From Ligustrum vulgare (Eukaryota; Streptophyta; Magnoliopsida; Lamiales; Oleaceae), in assembly GCA_963555705.1 (NCBI GenBank), contig OY743172.1, positions 26,845,446-26,909,445 on the forward strand: a DNA stretch of 64,000 bases, written 5' to 3'. Within the stretch, counting starts at the first letter, position 1, and each line of letters opens with the position of its first letter. Made by a program: the position numbers and the translations under genes. The notes beneath the pieces are model-generated. The model did no database searches. It saw only the letters and a program-made list of their open reading frames with translations, and had not been told where the DNA came from. This document shows, in pieces, positions 22,565 through 31,705 of this stretch.

Positions 22565-22789
22565 TTAATTTTCTTCGATGGTTTGAATGAGGTTGATCCA
22601 CTCGTTGTTTTGGCTCGGCCCCAACATGGAACTTGCTTCTTTTGATGACACGAACATTGTTTTGGCCATTGTTCCTTGAACTAGCTTGTCCATTGCTTCG
22701 TTGGCCCTCTTTGTTTGCAATCGAGTCATCGGTCCTCCTTTGATCTTCAACGGATCTTTGTGCGGGCTTGTATCCGTGGTCTGGATCAC
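22565..22789 (-). pseudogene. LTR-encoded frame resembling Ty3 pol C-terminal tail
   Basis: 74 uninterrupted codons start 4 bases inside the LTR edge: MIQTTDTSPHKDPL, then GGPMTRLQTKRANEAMDKL. A G-P-x-T-R basic stretch is common at the pol C-terminus of plant Ty3 elements. If real, the parent element's pol ran into its 3' LTR, as known for some chromoviruses. No promoter or start evidence; the solo copy is unlikely to be translated. Confidence 0.45.
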
Positions 22790-22793
22790 ATCA

Positions 22794-23823
22794 TGTTCTC
22801 TTCTCCTCTTCCTCCAAAAACCAAAAATAAGTTTAAGGAATCATTCAATATGTCAGAAATATTGGATAGATTTACTCAAGATTCTAAATCAAAATCTACT
22901 AGTACTGATTTAAAATCAGAAGTTAATCAAATGAAAATTCAAATTTCCCAACTTCAAAGAAAAGTTAAAAGATATCAAAATTGAACTTATCCTCAAAGAC
23001 AAGTTAGCTTCTTCTTCAAAAATCATTTCCGAATCATCATCCTCATCATCTTCATCTTCAGATGAATCTGAATTAAATTTTATCAAAGAAAAGAATAATG
23101 TTGAAAAAATTAAAAAAATTAAACCTTTAAAAATAAATTCTGAACGAGGTAATGATTTTGATAATTCTCTTGCTGAACAAGAGAAAAATCAATGTCATAA
23201 ATCGAATTCAACTTCAAAAATGGTATTGTCAAATGACTATTGTTGTTGATGGATCTTATAAGTTAACAACAAGAGTTCTAATTGATTTTGGTGTAGATCA
23301 GAATTGTATTAGAGAAGGATTAATACCAACAAAATACTTTGAAAAAACTACTGAGCATCTTTATGGTGCTAGTGATAAGAAATTAAACATCCAATATAAA
23401 CTTTCAAAAGCACATGTTTGTAACTCAAATATTTGTTTCAAAAATATTTTCTATCTGGTAAAAGACTTGGATCAAAAAGTTATTCTTGGTACACCTTTTA
23501 TCGTTCAAATTTATCCGTTTCAAGCTTCTGGAAAAGGATTAAAAACAAATGTTTTTGTTCAAGAATTATTTTTCAAATTTACAAATCCTCCTTCTTTTAA
23601 AGATGTTAATGCTTTAAAACATGCTTCAATTTCTCAAATAATTAATAATATAAATTTCAAAAAACAACACGTTTCTTTTCTCAAAGAAGAAATTAAATTT
23701 CAAAGAATTGATGATCAACTTCAAAAATTTTCAGTCAAAGAAAAAATTGCTCAAATTCTTAGAAAATTCGAAGCAGAAATATGTTCTACCATTCCAAATG
23801 CATTTTGGAATCAAGTTTTATAG
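22794..23823 (+). pseudogene. Pararetrovirus coat C-terminus, protease and RT start
   Basis: After the solo LTR the viral frame resumes (FNMSEILDRF, LKSEVNQMK, a Ser/acidic-rich stretch). The open frame 23152-23823 carries the retropepsin-like protease: VLIDFGVDQNCIREG, then VILGTPFIVQI. The catalytic triplet is DFG where DSG is expected (the copy at 47528 has DSG), so the protease is predicted dead. The frame ends in the first conserved RT residues (CSTIPNAFW) and stops at the inverted junction with the neighbouring element. Polyprotein processing is the normal role of the family. Confidence 0.8.
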
Positions 23824-23824
23824 T

Positions 23825-24010
23825 TAATCACCATTCTGGTTTTTCCTTTTTTTATTTCACTATGTTTCATAACCATAAATGCTGGACTACCTTGTAGATT
23901 TTTAATAGGCCTAATTAGTTTGACTTCTAGTAATTTTTTTATTTGGATTTTAAATTCCTCTTGGTCTTCAACACTATATCTCATCAGTTTAACTCTTACT
24001 GCAATATCTG
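23825..24010 (-). pseudogene. Reverse transcriptase N-terminus, element B
   Basis: The minus-strand reading gives VKLIRPIKNLQGSPAFMV and KKGKTRMVIN, the conserved opening of Caulimoviridae and Ty3 RT. It is cut at the inverted junction with element A immediately after this motif. The polymerase catalytic box is absent, so no activity is possible. Confidence 0.75.
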
Positions 24011-24149
24011 GTTTTATAAGCTCTGTCTTGGCTTTAACCTTATCTGTATCCTATTTTTCTAATGGGTTTTCAGAATAAGTTTTGGAAATTTCTTTTCTAA
24101 GTTTTTCTAACTTATCTTCTATTATTATTTTTAGCACATTAATTGGTTT

Positions 24150-24530
24150 AAATTTTTTTGTGCCCCAACATCAACCACGCTAGGTTGAGGGCTCTTGTGA
24201 TTTTAGGTGTAAATATCTTGTGTACACAAGGAGTTGTGAACATATATTTATCAATAAATTGAGTAAAACGTGCATATTTTAATAGGAAAATTTGTCCTAA
24301 TAAAATATCACATCCAATTGTAGTTGACATATTTATGTTATCAACAAATACTTCTCTAAGAGATTAGAAAATGTATTTGTGTAGCATATTTGCTATATAT
24401 TATCTTGTTTCCTCTTGGTGTTGTAGCATATACAACTTTCTTTGAGTCATATTTCCAATATTCAGATGGTAGTACATTTGGTAAGTAAAGGCTTATAGTA
24501 CTTCCTGTGTCTAAATAAACATGAAATCTT
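24150..24530 (-). pseudogene. Aspartic protease-like domain 2, element B
   Basis: VYLDTGSTISLYLPN (active-site DTG) lies at about 24480-24510. It is followed by YWKYDSKKVVYAT, then, after a frame change and stop near 24360, CDILLGQIFLLKYARFTQF at about 24270-24315, which corresponds to the second conserved motif (ILLG) and flap/tail region of pararetrovirus proteases. Normally releases mature proteins from the polyprotein. Frameshifted here. Confidence 0.65.
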
Positions 24531-24719
24531 ATTTTGCAAAAAAAATTTTAAATTGAGTATAACTTCAATATATTGACTCATGGGATTGATATTTATTATC
24601 CTCTCTATGGTAACAATTATCTCATATTTTAATCTATCATTGGCATAATAACTGAATTCCTTCAAGTGTTATTTTTATATTTCCCTGACATATCTTGTAA
24701 GGGCTTACTTTTCGAAAAA

Positions 24720-25203
24720 AAAAAAAAACTCATTCCTAGTAATATAGGTATTTGGCTAAGTCCTTAATTATCATCCTTATTATATAAGATTATTTCTATT
24801 TTATGTTCACTTTGATTCTCTCCTATAAATATAAGAGGGAAACTCAGATATCTTTTTATTTCAAGATTATGTCCTAAGTAATCTTTAAAGATATATTTTT
24901 ATGGTAACTCGTAATCTTGTAGGTCGCTCACAAATTTTGCATTTACATGATTTTTATCTGCTCCTGTATCTATAAGGACAAGAAGATCATTCTTGATTCC
25001 TTCTTGGTTGATATATTTAGTCCTGATATAAATTGTGAGCTTGCTGATTCATCAATACTTTGATTTTTAAGTCGTTCTATATTAACATTTCCTCTAGGTG
25101 GGAATCTTGCAATAATACTTTCTTCTTGTAGCCTCATACGAACTTTTCGTACTATTCTTCCTTTTGAATTAATTTCTTTAGCTTGTTTGTGAAAATCAAT
25201 CAT
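24720..25203 (-). pseudogene. Aspartic protease-like domain 1, element B
   Basis: An open stretch (MIDFHKQAKEIN at 25203) leads into VLIDTGADKNHVNAKFV (about 24935-24985, DTG active site). About 70 codons later comes IPILLGMSFF near 24720, the hydrophobic ILLG-type motif that pairs with DTG in retropepsins. So a second complete-looking protease pattern lies just upstream of domain 2. Frames contain stops. Confidence 0.6.
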
Positions 25204-25399
25204 TATTTGTTCTGGTATTGTAACTTCATGTTCCTTTATTTTCTAGGCGGAATATACTGTGTCAAATCATTAAAATCTTTGTGTATTATTGTGTTATTTG
25301 TTTTTTTCCTTAAATTGCCATGATGGCTAGTACTAAAAGTAAATATTGATTATATGCTTATACTAATAGTCTTACTTTTTATGTAACATTTTCAAGTTT

Positions 25400-25762
25400 C
25401 CAATTCTATAATGGAGAATGAAACTTTCATCTATATTTTCGTCTGTTGTTGAGATTGCATAATTTGATTTTACTTAAAATATTATCTTCTAATAAACTAG
25501 ATTTCATACAACAGTTCCTAATAGAGCATCTGTAGGATCTTGTAGAATTCTATTATCCTTGCAATAAATTTCAATTGGTATATATATACCTTCTCCAAAG
25601 AATCCTTTAATCATAATTTGGATTCCTCCAATTTCAATACATTTTAACTTTTAGTTCTTCCTAATATTTTTTGGAATATTGGATAATTTTTGTTTTACCA
25701 ATTCTCTAGTAATTATTGGTATTCTGATTTTTCCCACTACGTCTTCTATATTGATTGAGATT
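25400..25762 (-). pseudogene. Movement-protein core, element B (downstream half)
   Basis: The minus-strand reading includes NIEDVVGKIRIPIITRELV, CIEIGGIQIMIKGFFGEGI, IEIYCKDNRILQ and ALLGTVV, the 30K-family core with its conserved Asp (KDNR). A TGA stop and others interrupt it. The upstream half lies at 28369-28620 beyond the solo LTR; the two were contiguous before that insertion. Confidence 0.7.
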
Positions 25763-28363
25763 TGTAACGATCGAGAATTTCTAAATAAAATAAAATCATT
25801 TTTTCTCGAAAAACGTGTCGCTAATTTATAACCCCAATTTTATTTTTTTAAAGTGAAGCGTGTTCGTCTAACCATTGTAAAAATAAATTTTAATCTATTC
25901 AATCAAGTCCAATCTCAATTATTTTAAAGTATTAAATTCCTTATCATTTTTAAATCCAAACTCTAATAATTTTGAGTCCAATTTATTTAAGTCCAAATTT
26001 ATTATTTTAGGTCCAAAATTTTGTTGTCCAAATCTTGATCATTTTAAGCCCAATTCTATTTAGTCCAGTTAATAATATTCTTGCAGTCCAAATTTTAGAC
26101 CACTTACCACCTAGAAAGTTGTGCCCTAACCAATTACTGTTCAGATTCCCATTCCTCTCCCCATCTTCCTCGCGCAGCCAAAGCAAAAAATTCTGGTTAG
26201 ACTTATTCCACCTCCACCACTGTCGACCAAGCAACCACCAACCAACCACAAAGTGCAGCCGCTCACCACCACCTCAAATAGGGATGGCAAAAAAATCCGA
26301 AGGACTCGAAATGATCCGCTCTGAAAATTACCCACCCCGTCGGGTCCGGGAGCGGGTCCGGGGAGGACCTGCCCCGTGACCCGGTAAATTTTATTTTTAT
26401 TTATTTTTTAAATATTGAAATGAAAAACTAAAATAAATTTGATGAAATTCAGAAGAATTGAACTTTGGTGAAATTTAGGAATATAAGAATATACAACCAT
26501 TAAACTATTATATTGTTTTTTGATTTTTTTCCTTCAAATATATAATATTATCTTTAAAGTTCAAACTTAAAAACTCTAACTAGTTCGACGCCTAAGTTTT
26601 TCACGTAAAATCTCATTACCAATTTATTAAAAAAAATAATTAATTAATATTTTTGGGTCATTAGCGGGGCGAGAGGTCGCCCCGACTCGACCCGCGAACA
26701 GTCGCGGGTCAGGACGGGGCCGCCCCGAACCCGACCCATTGTCATCCCTAACCTCAAAGCACCACCACCGCAGCACGCCCCCAAAATGTCGAACCAACAC
26801 CACCACACAATCACCGGCAACCAACTCCAAACCGTCACTCCCACCAACACCGTCACCACCGCCCCAGTCCACTGCCCACCTCACAAATCTCAACCCAAAT
26901 TCTTTGCAACCACCACCACCACATAGTACTGCCAATATTCAAAACCCCGCACAACCCAATCAGACACTCTATACCAAAATCGAACATCACCACCTCACTG
27001 CTTTCATGACCAAAACATCACCTCCAATCAGCCCAAATCAAACGCAAAACCCAGGAATAGACGGAGCCCAGAACCTTACCTCGACCCCGACCCACTTATG
27101 GTCGGATTCCAGTCGGCGAAACTCCAAATTCGCAACCTCCAGCCCCGGTTTCTTTCGATTGTTCGCACCCAAATATGCCCAAAATACTCCACCCCGCATC
27201 GACGCCACCACACGACGGTGGCACTATCACCAGCCCTCCGGTTGGCTGTGGAAATCAGAGGTGAGGGGCGAAGACCCTCCCGTCACTGCCCTTCGTCTAC
27301 TCTCTTCTCTGTCACGAAAAATGAGAGAGAGAATTTTTTTATTTGTTTTAAAAGCTGATTTTAAAACTAGTAACTTTAGTCCCACAACTTTCAAAAGCGT
27401 TTAATTCAGTCTTTTAAGTTTTAAAGTCACATATCTCAGCCCCTATTTTTAAATTGAGTTATTTCAGTCTATGATTTTAAAATATTTTATTCAGCCCCTG
27501 CAGATTTAAATTGTTTCTAATCAGCTCCATTAATTTAAAAAAAGGGCCAATTTCAGTCCCTAAACTTTAAATTTCAGTTTTAATAAATTTTCAATTGAGT
27601 CCCTAAATTTTACTTTATCATTTTAAAACCTTAAAACTTCGAATTACTAATTCAATGCTTATTTTATATTTGGCTAGACGAAACGTGTGGACGATTGAGA
27701 GATTGAGGCTACTTCCTGTTCCACTTTTTACGTGATTCAAGATAAATTAAGGCAGACTCGCACACACTAATTAATTTATATTATAATTGTATGTATTATG
27801 TGGATTTACGTGATTTATATGCTTAATTGCATGAGACAAGATAAGAGTATCTCTTATGAGATAAGAAGAGTAATTTATGTTATGCATGTTATAACTTATA
27901 TGCTTTATTTGTATAAGACAAGAATATATTCATTTGCATTAACTATGTGATACTTATGATTAAGAAGAGAATGTTATTGTATTATTTACATAATTACGTG
28001 TTTAATTATCTTGTAAATTAATTATTGACGATGAATCTACTGAGTATTTCTTTTGAAATGCTCACTCTGTTTTTAACAATATTTGCAGAGTTTGGAGATG
28101 TGGCGAATGAGGGGCAATTATGGCAACATTTATTTTTATTTTGGAAATTGTCAAGATTATTGAAGCTTGTTAATTTAAATTGTCGAGATTTGGAATTTTA
28201 TGGAATGTTTTCAAGTAGATTTATTTAAATTGAGCTACCATTGCTAATTTTTCAAATGAATGTGATGTTTTAAAATTCAGTATATTTCCGCAATATTTTG
28301 TTAAATAGTTAGTTTTAAAGGACGACGTGATGTCCCGGATTTTACGGAACTCGGGGCGTTACC
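25763..28363 (-). mobile_element. Long solo LTR (Ty3-type) inside viral movement protein
   Basis: The left end is TGTAACGATCGAG, the right end CTCGGGGCGTTACC, near-inverse termini typical of plant Ty3 LTRs that start TGTAACGCCCCG and end CGGGGCGTTACA. Flanks AGATT (25758-25762) and GGATT (28364-28368) are a 5-bp TSD with one change. The viral movement-protein frame is interrupted here and resumes on the other side. The interior has C-rich CCACC segments (26180-27290) and AT-rich tails, no gag-pol. A hAT MITE (26279-26750) sits inside. Orientation is uncertain. Confidence 0.75.
26279..26750. mobile_element. hAT-type MITE, 472 bp, with perfect 8-bp TSD
   Basis: TSD ACCTCAAA at 26271-26278 and 26751-26758 is exact. 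Termini TAGGGATGGCAA and, inward from the right, TAGGGATGACAA form inverted repeats. GC-rich subterminal blocks with CGGGTC motifs occur at both ends, AT-rich middle. The surrounding LTR sequence continues smoothly on both sides. Confidence 0.93.
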
Positions 28364-28368
28364 GGATT

Positions 28369-28620
28369 CCTTTATAATTCATACTTATAATTGTTTTGTA
28401 CATCCTATGGAGCATTCCTAAGAATCCTTGATGAAATACATATTTTTCTTGTAAGTCTAAGATTCTTTTAGTTATCTCCTTATGTCTTTTGATATCAAAT
28501 GTAATTTCTTGACAAATTCCTTTTACTGAGTATTCTATTTTCTCAGTTGTTTTAATATCTAATCCTTGTACTTCTTGAATTTCATTCATATATATATTTT
28601 CTTCATATTTTTCATCTAAG
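28369..28620 (-). pseudogene. Movement-protein N-terminal part, element B
   Basis: An open minus-strand frame has IQEVQGLDIKTTEKIEYS, RILDLQEKYVFHQG and MYKTIISMNYKG, ending at the solo LTR. It continues logically into NIEDVVGKIRI at 25750. No catalytic motif is expected. Joined context identifies it rather than similarity on its own. Confidence 0.55.
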
Positions 28621-28639
28621 ATGATGTTTCCAGCTCACA

Positions 28640-30323
28640 AATTCTAATACATTCATTGTCTAAATCCTCAAAATACTTAATTGTTCTATATCACTATCAT
28701 CCATAAACACTTCATAAACTTTGAGAGTTTTTTTATTCTCTTTATCTTTTCTCTTAGGACATTGGAGGGACATGTGTAATTTCTCATTGCAAATGAAGTA
28801 TCTACATTTTTTGATATATTTATTTTTGGGCTTTTCAAACCATTTTTTTTAAAATATTTTATATATGGCTTGAAGTTTCTTTTCTTTAATTTTTTAAAGT
28901 TTTTGAATCTTTTTTTTTCATGTTTTTTATATGGCTTATATTTTTTCTTATGACATCCAAATTGTTCTGTTTGGCCTATATCTTTGTAACATCATAAAGA
29001 GTTACTCCTTATCTTATATGTTTTTTTTATTTTCTAGCGCTTCTCTGCACCAAATACTTATCATTCTTTTGGTAAATTCAATTCTACTTCCAATGCTATC
29101 TATATGTATTCTTTCTTCATCTCCTTCGGGCAATATTTTATTATATCCTTTTAATAACTTAGTTCCCCATAGGAATGGTAATTTAGTGAAGTGAGATCTT
29201 AAGATCGGCTTATTATATGTATAATCTTCTTGACTGATTGTATAGTAAAATTCTTGGAATTTACATGTATATCTTTCTAATTCACACATATCACATATTC
29301 TTAAATTTTCCATTGCAATCATTCATTCATTATATTTATCTTGCTTTCTATTTTCATCTATTGTGTATTTATCTCCTAAGAATTCTGTTTTGAGGGCTCT
29401 TTCCAACCTATTTAATATATTCCTTATACTTGGATCATTTCTATTATCTAATGCATTAATTGTGGTTTTTTTTTCATATTTTATTCTTCTTTTTGTATCT
29501 ACAGGTAGTTTTCTCCATCATTTTGATATTATACCTCTAAATGTATGTTCTATAAATCTAAAGACTGTATATGTGTCCCGTTTATTAAATTGTATTACTA
29601 AATCAGTACTTTTTGTCTATGTTTCCATAGCTTTGTTTGTATATGCACAATCTAAATCTAACCATATTCATGTTGTGTGGATTGGTTCATTATATGATTT
29701 TGTTTGATTAACTTCTTTTATAGATTGTTTTCTAATATTTTCACTATATCTATTCTGGTTTTTTCTATATCTTTGGAGTCCTTCTTTTCTAGGTATGTAA
29801 GTTCCATATGGATCATTAGTATCTTTATCACTATTAAATTCTTTTTTTACATTACTCGCGGATGGGTTTGTATTCATTTTAGTATTTTCTACTTGTTTTT
29901 CTAATTATTCAAATTGATTTTTATATGCATCATATTCTTCTCCTATAGATTCTAAGAATTTTCTTTCTAATTCTTCTACATCTGTTATCATATATTGTTT
30001 TATTTCAGGTTTTTTCCTTTTCCTTTATTTTTAACTTTAATTTTTATTCTGTAATCTTTAAGAGGATTAATTATGATTTTATCTTTTCCTTTTAGATTTT
30101 TATCTAAAATAGTGTTTCCTATTTGTAAATTATATTCTAAATTTTTCAATTTCTCATTCATTTCTTCGAATCCATCGTTCAAATTATTTTTTGGTAAATA
30201 AGGATAACTTGGTTTTTTATGTTTTTTTACATTTTTTAGAAATAGTTCAATTATATTTTCTTCTTTTGATAAATTAATTATAAATTTTGGTTCGTAACAG
30301 GGCCATGATACCACTTTTACCAA
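28640..30323 (-). pseudogene. Coat-protein region with degenerate zinc knuckle, element B
   Basis: Minus-strand pieces: 30323-30000 (Lys-rich, NDGFEEMNEKLKNLE coiled-coil-like), 29877-29668 (charged, YGTYIPRKEG), 29322-29014 (CELERYTCKFQEFYYTI, FTKLPFLWG, GSRIEFTKRMISIWCREA). The last is characteristic of the Caulimoviridae capsid core. Near 28780-28830 a knuckle-like CRYFICNEKLHMSLQC is followed by an acidic tail. Several stops separate the pieces. Structural, genome-binding role in the family. Confidence 0.7.
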
Positions 30324-30329
30324 GGTGTG

Positions 30330-30560
30330 CAGAACACACTCTCTACCGCGTGGAATTATAATCGCCTCCTGATTTTTCTCAAAAATATTTCTTCCTGTAC
30401 TAATTCGTTTATTTCTATTAATCTCAAATATTCAATATGTTGTCTAACTAATATTTTAAGTTCTTCGTATAATTCTATAGCTCTGGTACTGGATTCTCTT
30501 CTAATACTACTAATTATATACATTCTCTATGTAAACTCCTGATTAAATCTTTCCTTTTTT
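30330..30560 (-). pseudogene. N-terminal flank of element B coat frame
   Basis: The minus strand reads SIRRESSTRAIELYEELK, then LRLIEINELVQEEIFL, an acidic helical stretch without stops for over 50 codons and in a plausible position before the coat core. Family not recognisable on its own. Confidence 0.4.
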
Positions 30561-31294
30561 TCTTGAAGTATGTGAGGGTAGTAAACAGAAATAAATTTAA
30601 TTAGGTAAAAACTAATTTTATAATTTTGTTTCCAAAAAATATTTGGTGACTAAATTGAAGTTGTTTTATATTTAGATATCTTTGGTTGAAAATTATGTGT
30701 ATGAGAGTATTTGAGGTAGTTTGATTGGTCAAAGTTTATTTTCCAAATGTTTTAGTTTCAAAGTCTATTTTTCAAATATTTTATGTTGATAGATCTATTT
30801 ATGGGTATTCCATTTTATATTTTTTAGGGGTTTTGAGTTAAATAGACTTGTCAAAGCATTACTTTAGTAAAATAGATGTCCTTTTACTATGTTTTGGCAA
30901 ATAGATTTCCTCCATAAATAAAATACATAAGATATTAGACAATGTCTAAAATACCCATGTTTACCAAATCACCTTGATACCTAATACAATCAAACATGCC
31001 CTAATTATTTTCACCCAACAATTCATTCCTCTCGTTATCTTCTCTGGGTCGTTCATTCTCTCACATCTATCTTCTTCTCCACTTGTTCTACATAAAAGAC
31101 TAACAATCCTATTCTTATTTGCCATTCTCTTTTGCCGATTGAAGCTTGAGTGGTTTGTAAAAATTGTTAAATAATCCACATTTTGAATTTACAATTGGAG
31201 AAGAAAAAAGGTACACATTAAAATCATTTCCTACAATTTTTTTGCTACATTTTTTGTTCTGGTACATTGTACAATGCTGATTTATGTATTTGTT

Positions 31295-31500
31295 TACGAA
31301 TTTGCCATAACGTCATGCATGCCGTTATCTATGATGTATAACGACACCCATGTCGTTATCTTTTTTTTTCATTGTCAGTATGTATAGAACATTGCGGGTT
31401 TACAAAATTGTTGCTAATATATGCATTTGTTTAAGAATTTGTCATAACGTTATATTTGTCGTTATCTTTGATCTATAACGACACACATGTCCTTATCTGA
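31295..31500. repeat. TGCCGTTAT/ATAACG inverted motifs upstream of transposase
   Basis: Repeated phrases GCCATAACGTCATGCATGCCGTTATC, ATAACGACACCCATGTCGTTATC and a third diverged copy, spaced about 60-140 bp. The same ATAACGGCA...TGCCGTTAT signature recurs downstream of the transposase at 34080-34700. Confidence 0.75.
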
Positions 31501-31705
31501 TTTTTGACTAACACCATATACCTAGCATTGATTGTGATAATTGGCTTTGAAAATATGACTAATTTAGTGCTATTAGACATAGGTTAATAGTTAGCATTCT
31601 TCATGTATTGAGTGAAAATTTGATTTTTTGCATTTTAACATGTATAATGTAGTACTATATGATATAATAAATTGAAATATATTTGTTTTATGTTAAATTG
31701 TAGTC

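Larger units (their letters stand above)
21914..22793 (-). mobile_element. Solo LTR, 880 bp, with 5-bp TSD
   Basis: Perfect TSD TGTTC at 21909-21913 and 22794-22798. The insert starts TGATG and ends CATCA, i.e. TG...CA ends. It interrupts the viral coat-protein region, which continues on both sides. Inside are a palindrome array (22315-22560), TATAAATAGGG at about 22212, and a minus-strand 74-codon frame at the 22.8-kb end whose GGPMTRLQTKRANEA resembles the C-terminal tail of Ty3/gypsy pol. Orientation is therefore taken as minus. No internal domain remains, consistent with LTR-LTR recombination. Confidence 0.88.
18535..23820 (+). mobile_element. Endogenous pararetrovirus A, petuvirus-like, broken
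   Basis: Integrated Caulimoviridae sequence with the order movement protein (30K family), coat protein with zinc knuckle, aspartic protease and start of reverse transcriptase. It matches the lineage of the intact frame at 44753-48091. Stops and frameshifts, a 155-bp duplication and an 880-bp solo LTR break it. Its 3' side ends abruptly at 23813-23822, where a second, oppositely oriented viral element begins. There is no integrase, as usual for this family, so integration was by host repair. The petuvirus-like label rests on recalled domain style and order and is tentative; Caulimoviridae is firm. Confidence 0.85.
23821..30560 (-). mobile_element. Endogenous pararetrovirus B, opposite orientation, broken
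   Basis: The minus-strand order is coat protein (30560-28960), zinc knuckle (about 28790), movement protein (28620-28369 continuing at 25762-25400), a protease-like domain (25203-24720), a second protease-like domain (24530-24150) and RT N-terminus (24000-23821). The movement-protein core (IKGFFGEGI, DNRI, ALLG) and the RT piece KLIRP...GSPAFMV...KGKTRMVIN establish Caulimoviridae. Sequence is quite unlike element A. Coat before movement protein is the order I recall for cavemovirus/solendovirus-type genomes, so that affinity is suggested. A solo LTR at 25763-28363 splits the movement protein. Confidence 0.8.

Noticed and set aside
26007..27404. Pro/Thr/His-rich open frames, up to 221 codons
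   Set aside because: They fall within the solo LTR and across the MITE edge (TSD proven), in CCACC-rich sequence; composition artefacts.
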